Of a stretch of DNA of 64,000 nucleotides, positions 8,775-16,088 are shown in pieces (position 1 is the first letter of the stretch; the number at the start of each line of letters is the position of its first letter). The stretch is from the NCBI GenBank assembly GCA_036494715.1, contig DASXNY010000166.1, forward strand, positions 5,941 to 69,940. The letters are read 5' to 3'. The position numbers and the translations under genes are program-made. The stretch comes from JAICJR01 sp036494715. Its GTDB lineage: Bacteria > Actinomycetota > Thermoleophilia > Solirubrobacterales > Thermoleophilaceae. The notes beneath the pieces were generated by a model. The model did not search any database, was not told where the DNA came from, and was given only the letters and a program-made list of their open reading frames with translations.

Positions 8775-9227
8775 TCAGACGGGCAGCGGCCCGGCGCTCT
8801 TCACCGTGTGGATGGCGAAGTTGCTGCGCACGTCAGACACCCCCGCCACGCCGAGCAGCCGGTCGAGCAGAAAGCGCTCGTAGGCGCCGAGGTCCGCCAC
8901 CACCACCTCGAGCAGGAAGTCGGCCTGGCCCGAGACGATGTGGCAGGCCACGACCTCTTCCATTTCCCGGAACGCCTTCTCGAGCGCGTTCGCCGTCTCG
9001 GTCGAGTGGCGCTCGACCTTGACCTCGAGGAACACGGTGAGGCCAAGGCCGACCTTGCGCCGGTCGAGCACCGCGCGGTAGCCGGCGATCAGGCCCTCGC
9101 TCTCGAGCCGCTTGAGCCGTCGCAGGCAGGGGGACGGCGACAGGTTCACGCGCTCGGCGAGCTCGACGTTGGAGACGCGACCGTCGCGCTGCAGCTCGGC
9201 AAGGATCCTGCGATCGACGCTGTCCAT
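8775..9227 (-). CDS. Lrp/AsnC family transcriptional regulator
   Basis: The 150-residue protein has the standard Lrp build: an N-terminal winged HTH (MDSVDRRILAELQRDGRVS to about residue 55, with NLSPSPCLRRLKRLE as the recognition helix) and a C-terminal RAM/effector domain with GLTVFLEVKVERH and IVSGQADFLLEVVV. I chose the ATG at 9227, matching the typical start; a GTG two codons earlier (9233) is also possible. It is divergent from a PLP decarboxylase gene 80 bp away, and Lrp regulators often control the neighbouring amino-acid enzyme. A direct repeat in the shared upstream region is a candidate binding site. Confidence 0.9.
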   Translation of the reverse strand: MDSVDRRILAELQRDGRVSNVELAERVNLSPSPCLRRLKRLESEGLIAGYRAVLDRRKVGLGLTVFLEVKVERHSTETANALEKAFREMEEVVACHIVSGQADFLLEVVVADLGAYERFLLDRLLGVAGVSDVRSNFAIHTVKSAGPLPV

Positions 9228-9241
9228 TGGCACATCATTGC

Positions 9242-9296
9242 GCGAAAGGCGGCCGAAAGAGCGAGATTTGTCACCAACTGCGCTGCGAAAGGGCGG
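9242..9296. promoter_or_regulatory. Candidate Lrp operator: two direct repeats GCGAAAGG(G)CGG
   Basis: GCGAAAGGCGG (9242-9252) and GCGAAAGGGCGG (9285-9296) start 43 bp apart, about four helical turns, in the divergent region between the Lrp gene and the decarboxylase gene. The spacing suits an octameric Lrp wrapping DNA. Binding is inferred. Confidence 0.4.
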
Positions 9297-9307
9297 ATAC
9301 TTCAGAC

Positions 9308-10729
9308 GTGCTGGTTGAGCGCCACACCTGGTCGATCGAGGACTTCGAGCAGGCCGTGCGCACGGCGCTCGACAAGCTGGCGGCGTATGTCGACGCGAGC
9401 CAGCGCGGCATCCACCCTGCAGTCAGCGTGCCGCCGATCGATGAGGTGGCCGAGGCGCTCGACCTGCGCCGGCTCGTGCGCGAGGGCGGCATGGACCCCG
9501 ACGGCTTCGCGAGCTTCCTCGACGGCTACCTCGAGCGCACCACGCGCATCCACCACCCGGGTTCGCTCGCGCACCAGGTGGCGCCGCCGGATCTGCCCTC
9601 GGCGCTGGCCGACTTCATCCACGGCTCGATCAACAACCCGATGGCGATCTACGAGATGGGCGCCGCCGGTGCCGCCATCGAGCTCGTGGTGCTCGGCTGG
9701 ATGCTCGAGAAGGTGGGCTGGAGCAGCGCCACGAGCTCCGGCGTGCTCACCCACGGTGGCTCGCTGGCCAACCTCACGGCGCTGCTGGCCGCCCGCGCGC
9801 ACGTGGCGCCCGACGCCTGGACCGAGGGCACGCCGCCCGACCTCGCCGTGTTCGCGCCGCCGTCGGCGCACTACTCGATCCGGCGCGCCGTCGGCATCCT
9901 CGGGCTGGGGGAGAACGCCGTCATCGCGCTCGAGGTCGACGAGCTCGAGCGCATCCGCGTCGACCGCCTCGCCGACGCGCTCGAGCGCGCGCGGGCCGCC
10001 GGCCGCCGGCCGATGGCGTTCGTGGCCGCCTCCTGCGCGACCTCGACCGGGCTGCACGACGACCTGCCCGCCATTGCGGACTTCTGCGAAGAGCACGGCA
10101 TCTGGCTGCACGTCGACGCCGCCCACGGCGCGTCCGCGCTGCTCTCGCCGCGCCACCGCCACCTGCTCGACGGCATCGAGCGCGCCGACTCGCTGATCTG
10201 GGACGCGCACAAGATGCTGCGCACCTCCAGCCTCTGCGCGGCGGTGCTCATACGCCGTGGCGAGGACCTGGCGGGCGCCTTCCACCAGCAGGCGAGTTAC
10301 CTCTTCTACGACGAGCAGGACAACGCCGGGGTCGACCTGCTCGCGCGCGCCGTCGAGTGCACCAAGGGGACGCTCGGACTGAAGCTCTTCCTGAACCTCG
10401 CTTGGCGCGGCGAGGCCGGCCTCGGCGAGTACGTGGCGGGGCGCTACGAAAGCACGCTGCGCTTCTACGACCTGATCCGTGCTCGTCCCGGCTTCGAGTG
10501 CCCCTGCCGGCCCGAGAGCAACATCCTCTGCTTCCGCTGGGGGCGCGACTCCGAGCGCCAGGTGGCGATCCGCGAGCGTCTGCTCTCCGACGGCGACTTC
10601 CACCTCAGCTCCACCGAGATCGGCGGCGAGCGCTACCTGCGCATCACGGTGATGGCGCCCGCCACCGACGACGACACGATCGAGCGCCTGCTCGACGCGG
10701 TCGAGGAGGCCGATCGAGTCCTAGACTGA
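9308..10729 (+). CDS. Group II PLP-dependent decarboxylase (glutamate/aromatic amino acid decarboxylase family)
   Basis: The 473-residue protein has the group II decarboxylase fold: HPGSLAHQVAPPDLP near residue 90, SSGVLTHGGSLANLTALL in the PLP-phosphate region, the cofactor Asp in HVDAAHGASALL and the Schiff-base lysine in WDAHKMLRTSSLC. Family members decarboxylate amino acids such as glutamate, tyrosine, DOPA or diaminobutyrate; the substrate cannot be fixed here. The GTG at 9308 is preferred because in-frame sequence upstream is not family-like, and ATACTT lies 5 bp before it. The divergent Lrp regulator is its likely controller. Its 3' end carries the hemB -10 box. Confidence 0.88.
   Translation: MLVERHTWSIEDFEQAVRTALDKLAAYVDASQRGIHPAVSVPPIDEVAEALDLRRLVREGGMDPDGFASFLDGYLERTTRIHHPGSLAHQVAPPDLPSALADFIHGSINNPMAIYEMGAAGAAIELVVLGWMLEKVGWSSATSSGVLTHGGSLANLTALLAARAHVAPDAWTEGTPPDLAVFAPPSAHYSIRRAVGILGLGENAVIALEVDELERIRVDRLADALERARAAGRRPMAFVAASCATSTGLHDDLPAIADFCEEHGIWLHVDAAHGASALLSPRHRHLLDGIERADSLIWDAHKMLRTSSLCAAVLIRRGEDLAGAFHQQASYLFYDEQDNAGVDLLARAVECTKGTLGLKLFLNLAWRGEAGLGEYVAGRYESTLRFYDLIRARPGFECPCRPESNILCFRWGRDSERQVAIRERLLSDGDFHLSSTEIGGERYLRITVMAPATDDDTIERLLDAVEEADRVLD
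10722..10727 (+). promoter_or_regulatory. Putative -10 box (TAGACT) of the hemB operon
   Basis: TAGACT ends 6 bp before the hemB ATG and overlaps the last codons and stop of the decarboxylase gene. There is no Shine-Dalgarno between box and ATG, which fits a leaderless transcript. Confidence 0.4.
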
Positions 10730-10733
10730 CGGC

Positions 10734-11708
10734 ATGGCGTTTCCGGCCACCCGGCTGCGCAGGCTCCGGAAGACGGGCGTCCTGCGCGACATGGTGCGCG
10801 AGACCGAGCTCTCGCCGAAGCACCTCGTCTACCCGATGTTCGTCGAGCTCGGCACGGACAGCCGCACGCCGATCGAGGCGATGCCCGGCGTCGAGCGGCT
10901 GTCGATCTCGCACGCGGTCGAGGAGGCCGGCGCGGCGCACGCGCTCGGCATCCCGTCGGTGCTGCTGTTCGGGATCCCGGCCGAGAAGGACGAGCAGGGC
11001 TCCGGCGCGTACGACGAGGAGGGCGTCGTCCAGCTAGCGGTGCGCGCGATCAAGGAGGCGCATCCCGAGCTCGTCGTGATCACCGACGTGTGCCTCTGCG
11101 AGTACACCTCGCACGGGCACTGCGGCGTCGTTCGCCCTGACGGCCAGGTGGACAACGACATGAGTCTCGAGCTGCTCGCCAAGACCGCGATCTCGCACGC
11201 CAACGCCGGCGCCGACATAGTCGCCCCGAGCGACATGATGGACGGCCGCGTCGGCGCGCTGCGCTCGCAGCTCGACGCCGAGGGTCACAGCGAGACGCCG
11301 ATCATCGCCTACAGCGCCAAGTTCGCCTCGGCCTTCTACGGCCCGTTCCGCGAGGCCGCGGAGTCAACACCGGCGTTCGGCGACCGGCGCTCGTACCAGA
11401 TGGATCCCGCCAACTCCCACGAGGCCGTGCGCGAGGCGCTGCTCGACGTCGAGGAGGGCGCGGACGTGGTCATGGTCAAGCCCGCGCTGCCCTACCTCGA
11501 CGTGATCCGGCGCGTGAAGGACGCGACGCTGCTCCCGGTCGCGGCCTATAACGTGAGCGGCGAGTACGCGATGCTCAAGGCCGCCGCGGCCGCCGGGTAC
11601 CTGGACGAGCGGGCCGCCGTGCTCGAGTCGCTCACCGGCATCCGCCGCGCGGGCGCGGACATCGTCATCACCTACCACGCAAAGGACGTCGCGCAGTGGC
11701 TTCAATAG
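10734..11708 (+). CDS. hemB: Porphobilinogen synthase (delta-aminolevulinic acid dehydratase)
   Basis: The 324-residue enzyme condenses two 5-aminolevulinate molecules to porphobilinogen. The zinc-type active site is visible as DVCLCEYTSHGHCGVV (three Cys), the two active-site lysines are in IIAYSAKFASAFYGPFR and VMVKPALPYLD, and APSDMMDGRV is the family signature. It heads a tetrapyrrole operon: the siroheme decarboxylase gene begins 13 bp before its stop, followed by hemL. Its probable promoter lies in the end of the upstream decarboxylase gene. Confidence 0.97.
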   Translation: MAFPATRLRRLRKTGVLRDMVRETELSPKHLVYPMFVELGTDSRTPIEAMPGVERLSISHAVEEAGAAHALGIPSVLLFGIPAEKDEQGSGAYDEEGVVQLAVRAIKEAHPELVVITDVCLCEYTSHGHCGVVRPDGQVDNDMSLELLAKTAISHANAGADIVAPSDMMDGRVGALRSQLDAEGHSETPIIAYSAKFASAFYGPFREAAESTPAFGDRRSYQMDPANSHEAVREALLDVEEGADVVMVKPALPYLDVIRRVKDATLLPVAAYNVSGEYAMLKAAAAAGYLDERAAVLESLTGIRRAGADIVITYHAKDVAQWLQ

Positions 11709-12781
11709 GCACCGGCAACTTCCAGCCCAAGACTCGTTCGCGCCGGGACGGCGCCGCCGTTCCGCTCGACGACCTCGACAAGCGGCTGCTCAACCTGATG
11801 CAGGGCAGCTTCCCGCTCGCGCCGCGCCCCTACGCGGAGGTGGCCGGGCTCGCCGAGGCGGACGAGGCGGAGGTGCTGCGCCGTATCGAGCGCCTGCTGC
11901 GCGAGCGCATCATCCGTCAGGTCACGCCGATCTTCGACACGCGCGTGCTCGGCTACAAGTCGATGCTCGTCGCCGCCAGGGTCGACCCGGAGAACCCGCA
12001 CCGCGCCGCCGGCATCGTCAACTCGCACCCGGGCGTCTCGCACAACTACCTGCGCAACCACGACTTCAACATGTGGTTCACGATCGCGGTGGAGCCCGAC
12101 TCGAAGCTCGGCCTCGAGGGCACGCTCGAAGTGATCCAGCGCGAGACGGGCGCCGACTCGATCCGCCAGCTGCCCACCCTGCGCCTGTTCAAGATTCGCA
12201 TGGACCTCGAGATGGAGGAGGGCACGGAGGCGCTCCAGCAAGCCGCCGCGGACAGCGAGTACCGCGAGCCCGAGCCGATCGAGCTCGAGGAGCTGGACGT
12301 CGCCGTGATCAAGACGCTGCAGGGCGACCTGCCGGTGGTCGAGGAGCCATACGCGCCCGCCGCCGCCAAGCTCGGCATCTCGCAGGCAGCGCTGCTCGGC
12401 CACCTCGAGTCGATGCAGGAGCGCCGGGCGCTGCGCCGCGTGGCCGCGATCCTCTACCACCGCCGCGCCGGCTACTCGGCCAACGGCATGGGCGTCTGGC
12501 GCGTGCCGGACGAGCGCATCCTCGAGCTCGGCCCGCTGATGGCGTCCTTCCGCGGCATCTCCCACTGTTACCAGCGGCCCACCTACCAGGACTGGCCCTA
12601 CTCGGTCTTCACGATGGCCCACGGTCGCTCCAAGGAGGAGTGCGACGCGATCCTCGACTCGATCGGGGAGCGGACCGGCATCGACGAGCGCGCGACCCTC
12701 TACAGCTCGACGGAGTTCAAGAAGATCCGCCTCCTCTACTTCACGGACGACTACCGGCGCTGGGAGGCTGAGCACTCCTGA
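11696..12781 (+). CDS. Fused siroheme decarboxylase, AhbA-like plus AhbB-like domains (Lrp/AsnC fold)
   Basis: This 361-residue protein has two tandem AsnC-like units. The first (about residues 25-175) has an HTH-like region and HNYLRNHDFNMWFTIAV; the second (about 195-355) has HCYQRPTYQDWPYSVFTMAH. These match the AhbA and AhbB (or NirD/NirL-type) siroheme decarboxylase motifs, which remove two acetate carboxyls of siroheme to give 12,18-didecarboxysiroheme for alternative heme or heme d1 synthesis. Automatic pipelines may call it only an Lrp regulator. The GTG start overlaps hemB by 13 bp, and its stop meets hemL, which supports an enzyme of tetrapyrrole synthesis. A purely regulatory heme-sensing role remains possible. 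Confidence 0.78.
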   Translation: MASIGTGNFQPKTRSRRDGAAVPLDDLDKRLLNLMQGSFPLAPRPYAEVAGLAEADEAEVLRRIERLLRERIIRQVTPIFDTRVLGYKSMLVAARVDPENPHRAAGIVNSHPGVSHNYLRNHDFNMWFTIAVEPDSKLGLEGTLEVIQRETGADSIRQLPTLRLFKIRMDLEMEEGTEALQQAAADSEYREPEPIELEELDVAVIKTLQGDLPVVEEPYAPAAAKLGISQAALLGHLESMQERRALRRVAAILYHRRAGYSANGMGVWRVPDERILELGPLMASFRGISHCYQRPTYQDWPYSVFTMAHGRSKEECDAILDSIGERTGIDERATLYSSTEFKKIRLLYFTDDYRRWEAEHS

Positions 12782-14073
12782 GCGCGGGCGAGCGCACCGC
12801 CACTCGCTCCGAGGAGCTGTACCGCCGGGCCCTCGAGCTGCTGCCAGGCGGCGTCAACTCTCCGGTCCGCGCCATGCGCGCGATCGGCCGCGATCCAGTC
12901 TTCGTCGAGCGCGGCGAGGGGCCGTGGCTGTACGACGTCGATGGCAACCGCTACGTCGACTACGTCTGCTCGTGGGGTCCCCTGATCGCGGGCCACGCGC
13001 AGCCCGCCGTGATCGCCGCCGTGACGGCGGCCGCCGCCCGAGGGACTAGCTTCGGCGCGCCCACCGAGGGGGAGGTGGAGCTGGCGGCAGAGGTGGTGGA
13101 GCGCGTGCCGGGCGCGGAGATGGTGCGCATGACCTCCTCCGGCACCGAAGCCTCGATGAGCGCGATCCGGCTGGCGCGCGCGGCCACGGGCCGCGACCCG
13201 GTGGTGAAGTTCGCGGGCGCCTATCACGGCCACGTGGACGGCCTGCTGGCGGACGCGGGCTCCGGCCTCGCGACCCAGGGCATCCCCTCGAGCCCGGGCG
13301 TGACGAAGGCTCAGGCCGCGGACACAGTGATCGTCCCCTGGAACGACCGCGAGGCGGTCGAGCGCTCGATCGAGGAACGCCCGCCCGCGGCGATCCTGGC
13401 CGAGCCCTTTCCGGCCAACATGGGCCTCGTGCCGCCGGCGCCGGGCTTCCTCGAGTTCCTGCGCGAGGCGGCCAGCGCCGCGGGCGCGCTGCTCGTCTTC
13501 GACGAGGTGATCACCGGCTTCCGCGTCTCGCGCGGCGGCGCGCAGGAGCGTTCGGGCGTCACGCCCGACCTGACGATCCTCGGCAAGGTGATCGGTGGCG
13601 GCCTGCCGGCGGCCGCGTACGCGGGCCCACGCACGTTCATGCAGATGGTGGCCCCGGCCGGGAGCGTCTACCAGGCCGGCACCCTGTCCGGCAATCCGCT
13701 GGCGGTGGCGGCGGGCATCGCCACGCTGCGGCTGCTCGACGACGCCGCCTACCTGCGCCTCGAGCAGACCACCCGCGCGCTCGCCCAGGGGCTATCGGCC
13801 GCGGCGAGCGAGCACGGTGTCCCCGCGAAGGTCACCTGGGCGCCGGGGCTGCTCACGCTCTTCTTCAGCGCCGGCGAGATCAGCGACCTCGCCTCGGTTC
13901 AGGCGTGCGACATGGAGATGCACGCCGCCTTCTGCCGGGCGATGCTCGCGCGCGGCGTCTACCTGCCGCCCTCGCAGTACGAGGCCTGGTTCCCCTCGCT
14001 AGTGCACGGGGACGAGGAGCTGGAGCTCACGCTCGAGGCCGCCGCGCGCTCGTTCGCCGAGGTGGCCGGGTGA
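12778..14073 (+). CDS. hemL: Glutamate-1-semialdehyde 2,1-aminomutase, probable CTG start
   Basis: The 431-residue PLP enzyme converts glutamate-1-semialdehyde to 5-aminolevulinate. Motifs: LLPGGVNSPVRAMRAIGR, YVDYVCSWGPLIAGH, RMTSSGTEASMSAIRLAR, FDEVITGFR and the PLP lysine in LTILGKVIGGGLPAAAY. The first ATG (12874) would remove the conserved LPGGVNSPVRA segment. The frame is open only back to 12772 and holds no ATG, GTG or TTG there. A CTG at 12778 overlaps the upstream TGA (CTGA) and follows GGGAGG at 12762-12767 with good spacing, so I start there. It is operonic with hemB and the siroheme decarboxylase gene. Confidence 0.9.
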   Translation: MSAGERTATRSEELYRRALELLPGGVNSPVRAMRAIGRDPVFVERGEGPWLYDVDGNRYVDYVCSWGPLIAGHAQPAVIAAVTAAAARGTSFGAPTEGEVELAAEVVERVPGAEMVRMTSSGTEASMSAIRLARAATGRDPVVKFAGAYHGHVDGLLADAGSGLATQGIPSSPGVTKAQAADTVIVPWNDREAVERSIEERPPAAILAEPFPANMGLVPPAPGFLEFLREAASAAGALLVFDEVITGFRVSRGGAQERSGVTPDLTILGKVIGGGLPAAAYAGPRTFMQMVAPAGSVYQAGTLSGNPLAVAAGIATLRLLDDAAYLRLEQTTRALAQGLSAAASEHGVPAKVTWAPGLLTLFFSAGEISDLASVQACDMEMHAAFCRAMLARGVYLPPSQYEAWFPSLVHGDEELELTLEAAARSFAEVAG

Positions 14074-14495
14074 CCAGCCTGCTCGCCGAGGTGGCGGCCG
14101 CGGCCGACCCCGCCCTGCGCGAGTACGCCGTGCCCGACCCAGGCCCTGGCCGCTTCAACGGCTCGAACGGACTCGCCCCCGAGCGCGCTTTCGTGCTCGA
14201 GGCCGTGTACGAGGGCTACCTCCTGCACTACGAGACTCCGCGCGCCTTCGAGGGCATGGACGCCGACCTGAGACTGCTCGCCGGCGACTCGCTTTACGCG
14301 CTCGGACTGGAGCGACTGTCGGCCAGCGGCGACATCGACGCAGTGCGCGAGCTCTCGGACCTGATATCTCTGTGCGCCTTCGTGCACGCCCAGGGGCGGC
14401 CGGAGCTGGTAGAGGAGCTCTGGCAGGCCACCACCCGCGTCCTCTCCGGGGACGACGGGCTGGGGGCTCGAGGAGCCCTCTCCAGAGCCTTGTAA
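14070..14495 (+). CDS. Conserved-looking hypothetical protein in hem operon
   Basis: The 141-residue soluble, mostly helical protein begins VTSLLAEVAAAADPALREYA. I do not recognise a family. It contains FVLEAVYEGYLLHYETPRAF and AGDSLYALGLERLSASGD, with no membrane segment or cofactor motif. The GTG start overlaps the hemL stop (GTGA), so it is translated with hemL. It lies between the heme genes and the Rieske/cytochrome b operon, so a role in heme handling or complex assembly is a reasonable but unproven guess. Confidence 0.7.
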   Translation: MTSLLAEVAAAADPALREYAVPDPGPGRFNGSNGLAPERAFVLEAVYEGYLLHYETPRAFEGMDADLRLLAGDSLYALGLERLSASGDIDAVRELSDLISLCAFVHAQGRPELVEELWQATTRVLSGDDGLGARGALSRAL

Positions 14496-14509
14496 CGACC
14501 GTATTTATG

Positions 14510-14538
14510 TTGACTGTAGAGTTCCGCGGGCGTTAAAT
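14510..14538 (+). promoter_or_regulatory. Sigma-70-type promoter of the Rieske/cytochrome b operon
   Basis: TTGACT (14510-14515), a 17-bp spacer and TTAAAT (14533-14538). The expected start of transcription is about 14545, only some 9 nt before the GTG of the Rieske gene, which has no Shine-Dalgarno. This is the best promoter match in the window. Confidence 0.65.
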
Positions 14539-14553
14539 CCCTCGTCCTCCAAC

Positions 14554-15219
14554 GTGGCCGATTCCAGCAAGAAAAAGCGCTCTCCCTACACCAAGGACCG
14601 CGGCTCCCTCGGTGCTTTCGAGGGCGAGACAGTCACCCGCCGACGCTTCATCACGGCGGGCGCTCTCGCGGCCGGTGGAGTGGCCACGGCGGCGGTGGGA
14701 TTGCCGGCGCTGGGCTTCGCGCTGGGGCCGATCTTCGAGAAGACCGGGCACGAGGGCTGGCAGGACGTAGGCCCGGAGGCGGACTTCAACCCGGTGAGCT
14801 ACGTGCCGAAGGTGATCACGCTCGACCCGACCATCGGGACGGCGGGCAAGACGACCATCTACGTGCGCAAGGCCACGGCTGCCGACCGCAGCCCGAGCGA
14901 CAAGGGCAAGTCGCCGCTGCCGTACGTCGCGATCTCGACGCGCTGCGCGCACCTCGGCTGCCCCGTCCGTTACGTGCAGGCGGCCCAGCGCTTCATCTGC
15001 CCGTGCCACGGCGGCGTCTACGATCGCCAGGGCAAGGTCGTGGGCGGCCCGCCGGTGCGCCCGCTCGACCGCTTCTACACACGCGTGGTCAACAGCCGCG
15101 TTCAGGTCGGCCAGCGCTTCTCGATGAACTCGCACCTCCAGCGCTTCAGCCCGCGTGACCCGTCCAACCACCTCGACGGCCTCTGGCAGTACCTCTACCC
15201 GGCGAGGCCCACGACATGA
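14554..15219 (+). CDS. qcrA: Rieske iron-sulfur protein of menaquinol:cytochrome c reductase
   Basis: The 221-residue protein carries a twin-arginine signal (TRRRFITAGALAAGG, residues 28-42) that also serves as the membrane anchor. Its cluster-binding boxes are CAHLGCPV and CPCHGGVYD (about residues 130-155), giving two Cys and two His for the [2Fe-2S] centre. It passes electrons from menaquinol to the cytochrome c domain. The insertion is expected to depend on Tat; tatA and tatC are about 5 kb downstream. The GTG at 14554 follows the strong promoter. Its stop overlaps the cytochrome b gene as ATGA. Confidence 0.95.
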   Translation: MADSSKKKRSPYTKDRGSLGAFEGETVTRRRFITAGALAAGGVATAAVGLPALGFALGPIFEKTGHEGWQDVGPEADFNPVSYVPKVITLDPTIGTAGKTTIYVRKATAADRSPSDKGKSPLPYVAISTRCAHLGCPVRYVQAAQRFICPCHGGVYDRQGKVVGGPPVRPLDRFYTRVVNSRVQVGQRFSMNSHLQRFSPRDPSNHLDGLWQYLYPARPTT

Positions 15220-16088
15220 AGCCGCCGCTTCCCAAGGGCCTCCAGCGCAAGCCGCCGCGGCCGGGCTCGAAGCCGGCGAGGAACGGCGCGCGCGTGAACG
15301 GCGCGAACGGAGCGGCCACCCAGGATCCGAAGGCGCTGAAGAAGGCCAAGAAGCAGGAGAAACGCGAGGGCCTCAAGGAGCAGGCGCTCGAGGTGCCGAT
15401 CGCAACGCTCGGCTGGCTCGACGAGCGCACCGGCACCTCGCCATTCCTGCGCGCCTTCCTCTTCCGCAAGGTCCCTAAGGGCACCAACTGGTACTACACG
15501 CTCGGCTCGGCCACGTTGTTCGCGTTCGTGAACCAGGCTGTGACGGGCGTTTTCCTCGCGATGTACTACAACCCGTCGCCCACCCAGGCCTACGGGTCGG
15601 TCCACCACATCATCAACGACGTGTTCCTCGGCGAGTTCGTGCGCGGCATGCACAAGTGGGGCTCGACGGTGATGGTCGTGCTCGTCTTCCTGCACATGGG
15701 CCGCACCTTCTTTTTCGGCGCCTATAAGTACCCACGCGAGCTCAACTGGATCATCGGCGTCGTGCTTCTCATCCTCACGATGGCGATGTCGTTCACGGGC
15801 TACCTGCTGCCGTTCGACCAGCGCGCGTTCTGGGCCACCGTCGTCGGCGTGAACATCAACGCATCCGGCCCGATCATCGGCCCCTATCTCGCCGACTTCC
15901 TGCGCGGCGGGGCGGAGTTCACGAGCACCACGCTGAGCCGCTTCTACGCGATCCACATGCTGCTCATTCCCGGGCTGATCATCGCCCTGATCGGTGCCCA
16001 CCTCTACCTCGTCTCCAAGCTCGGCACCACGGCGCCGCCCTGGCTCAAGGCCGAGAAGGCTCGTGAGCTGGCAGAGGAAGAGATCTAG
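15216..16088 (+). CDS. qcrB: Cytochrome b6-type subunit of menaquinol:cytochrome c reductase
   Basis: The 290-residue protein has a long basic cytosolic extension (about residues 1-75) and then the four-helix b6 core. Heme b ligands are visible as two His pairs: MHKWGSTVMVVLVFLHMGR and IHMLLIPGLIIALIGAHLY. The short length (no helices E-H) shows a split b6/subunit IV organisation, as in Bacillus Qcr and b6f. The position of the Cys that binds the extra c-type heme in b6 (FYCLGG) reads YTLGS here, so that heme is probably not covalently attached (inference). It overlaps the Rieske gene by 4 bp and precedes qcrC directly. Confidence 0.93.
   Translation: MKPPLPKGLQRKPPRPGSKPARNGARVNGANGAATQDPKALKKAKKQEKREGLKEQALEVPIATLGWLDERTGTSPFLRAFLFRKVPKGTNWYYTLGSATLFAFVNQAVTGVFLAMYYNPSPTQAYGSVHHIINDVFLGEFVRGMHKWGSTVMVVLVFLHMGRTFFFGAYKYPRELNWIIGVVLLILTMAMSFTGYLLPFDQRAFWATVVGVNINASGPIIGPYLADFLRGGAEFTSTTLSRFYAIHMLLIPGLIIALIGAHLYLVSKLGTTAPPWLKAEKARELAEEEI

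Noticed and set aside
12874..14073. hemL beginning at the first ATG
   Set aside because: It would remove the conserved LLPGGVNSPVRA segment; the upstream CTG with GGGAGG gives a full-length enzyme.
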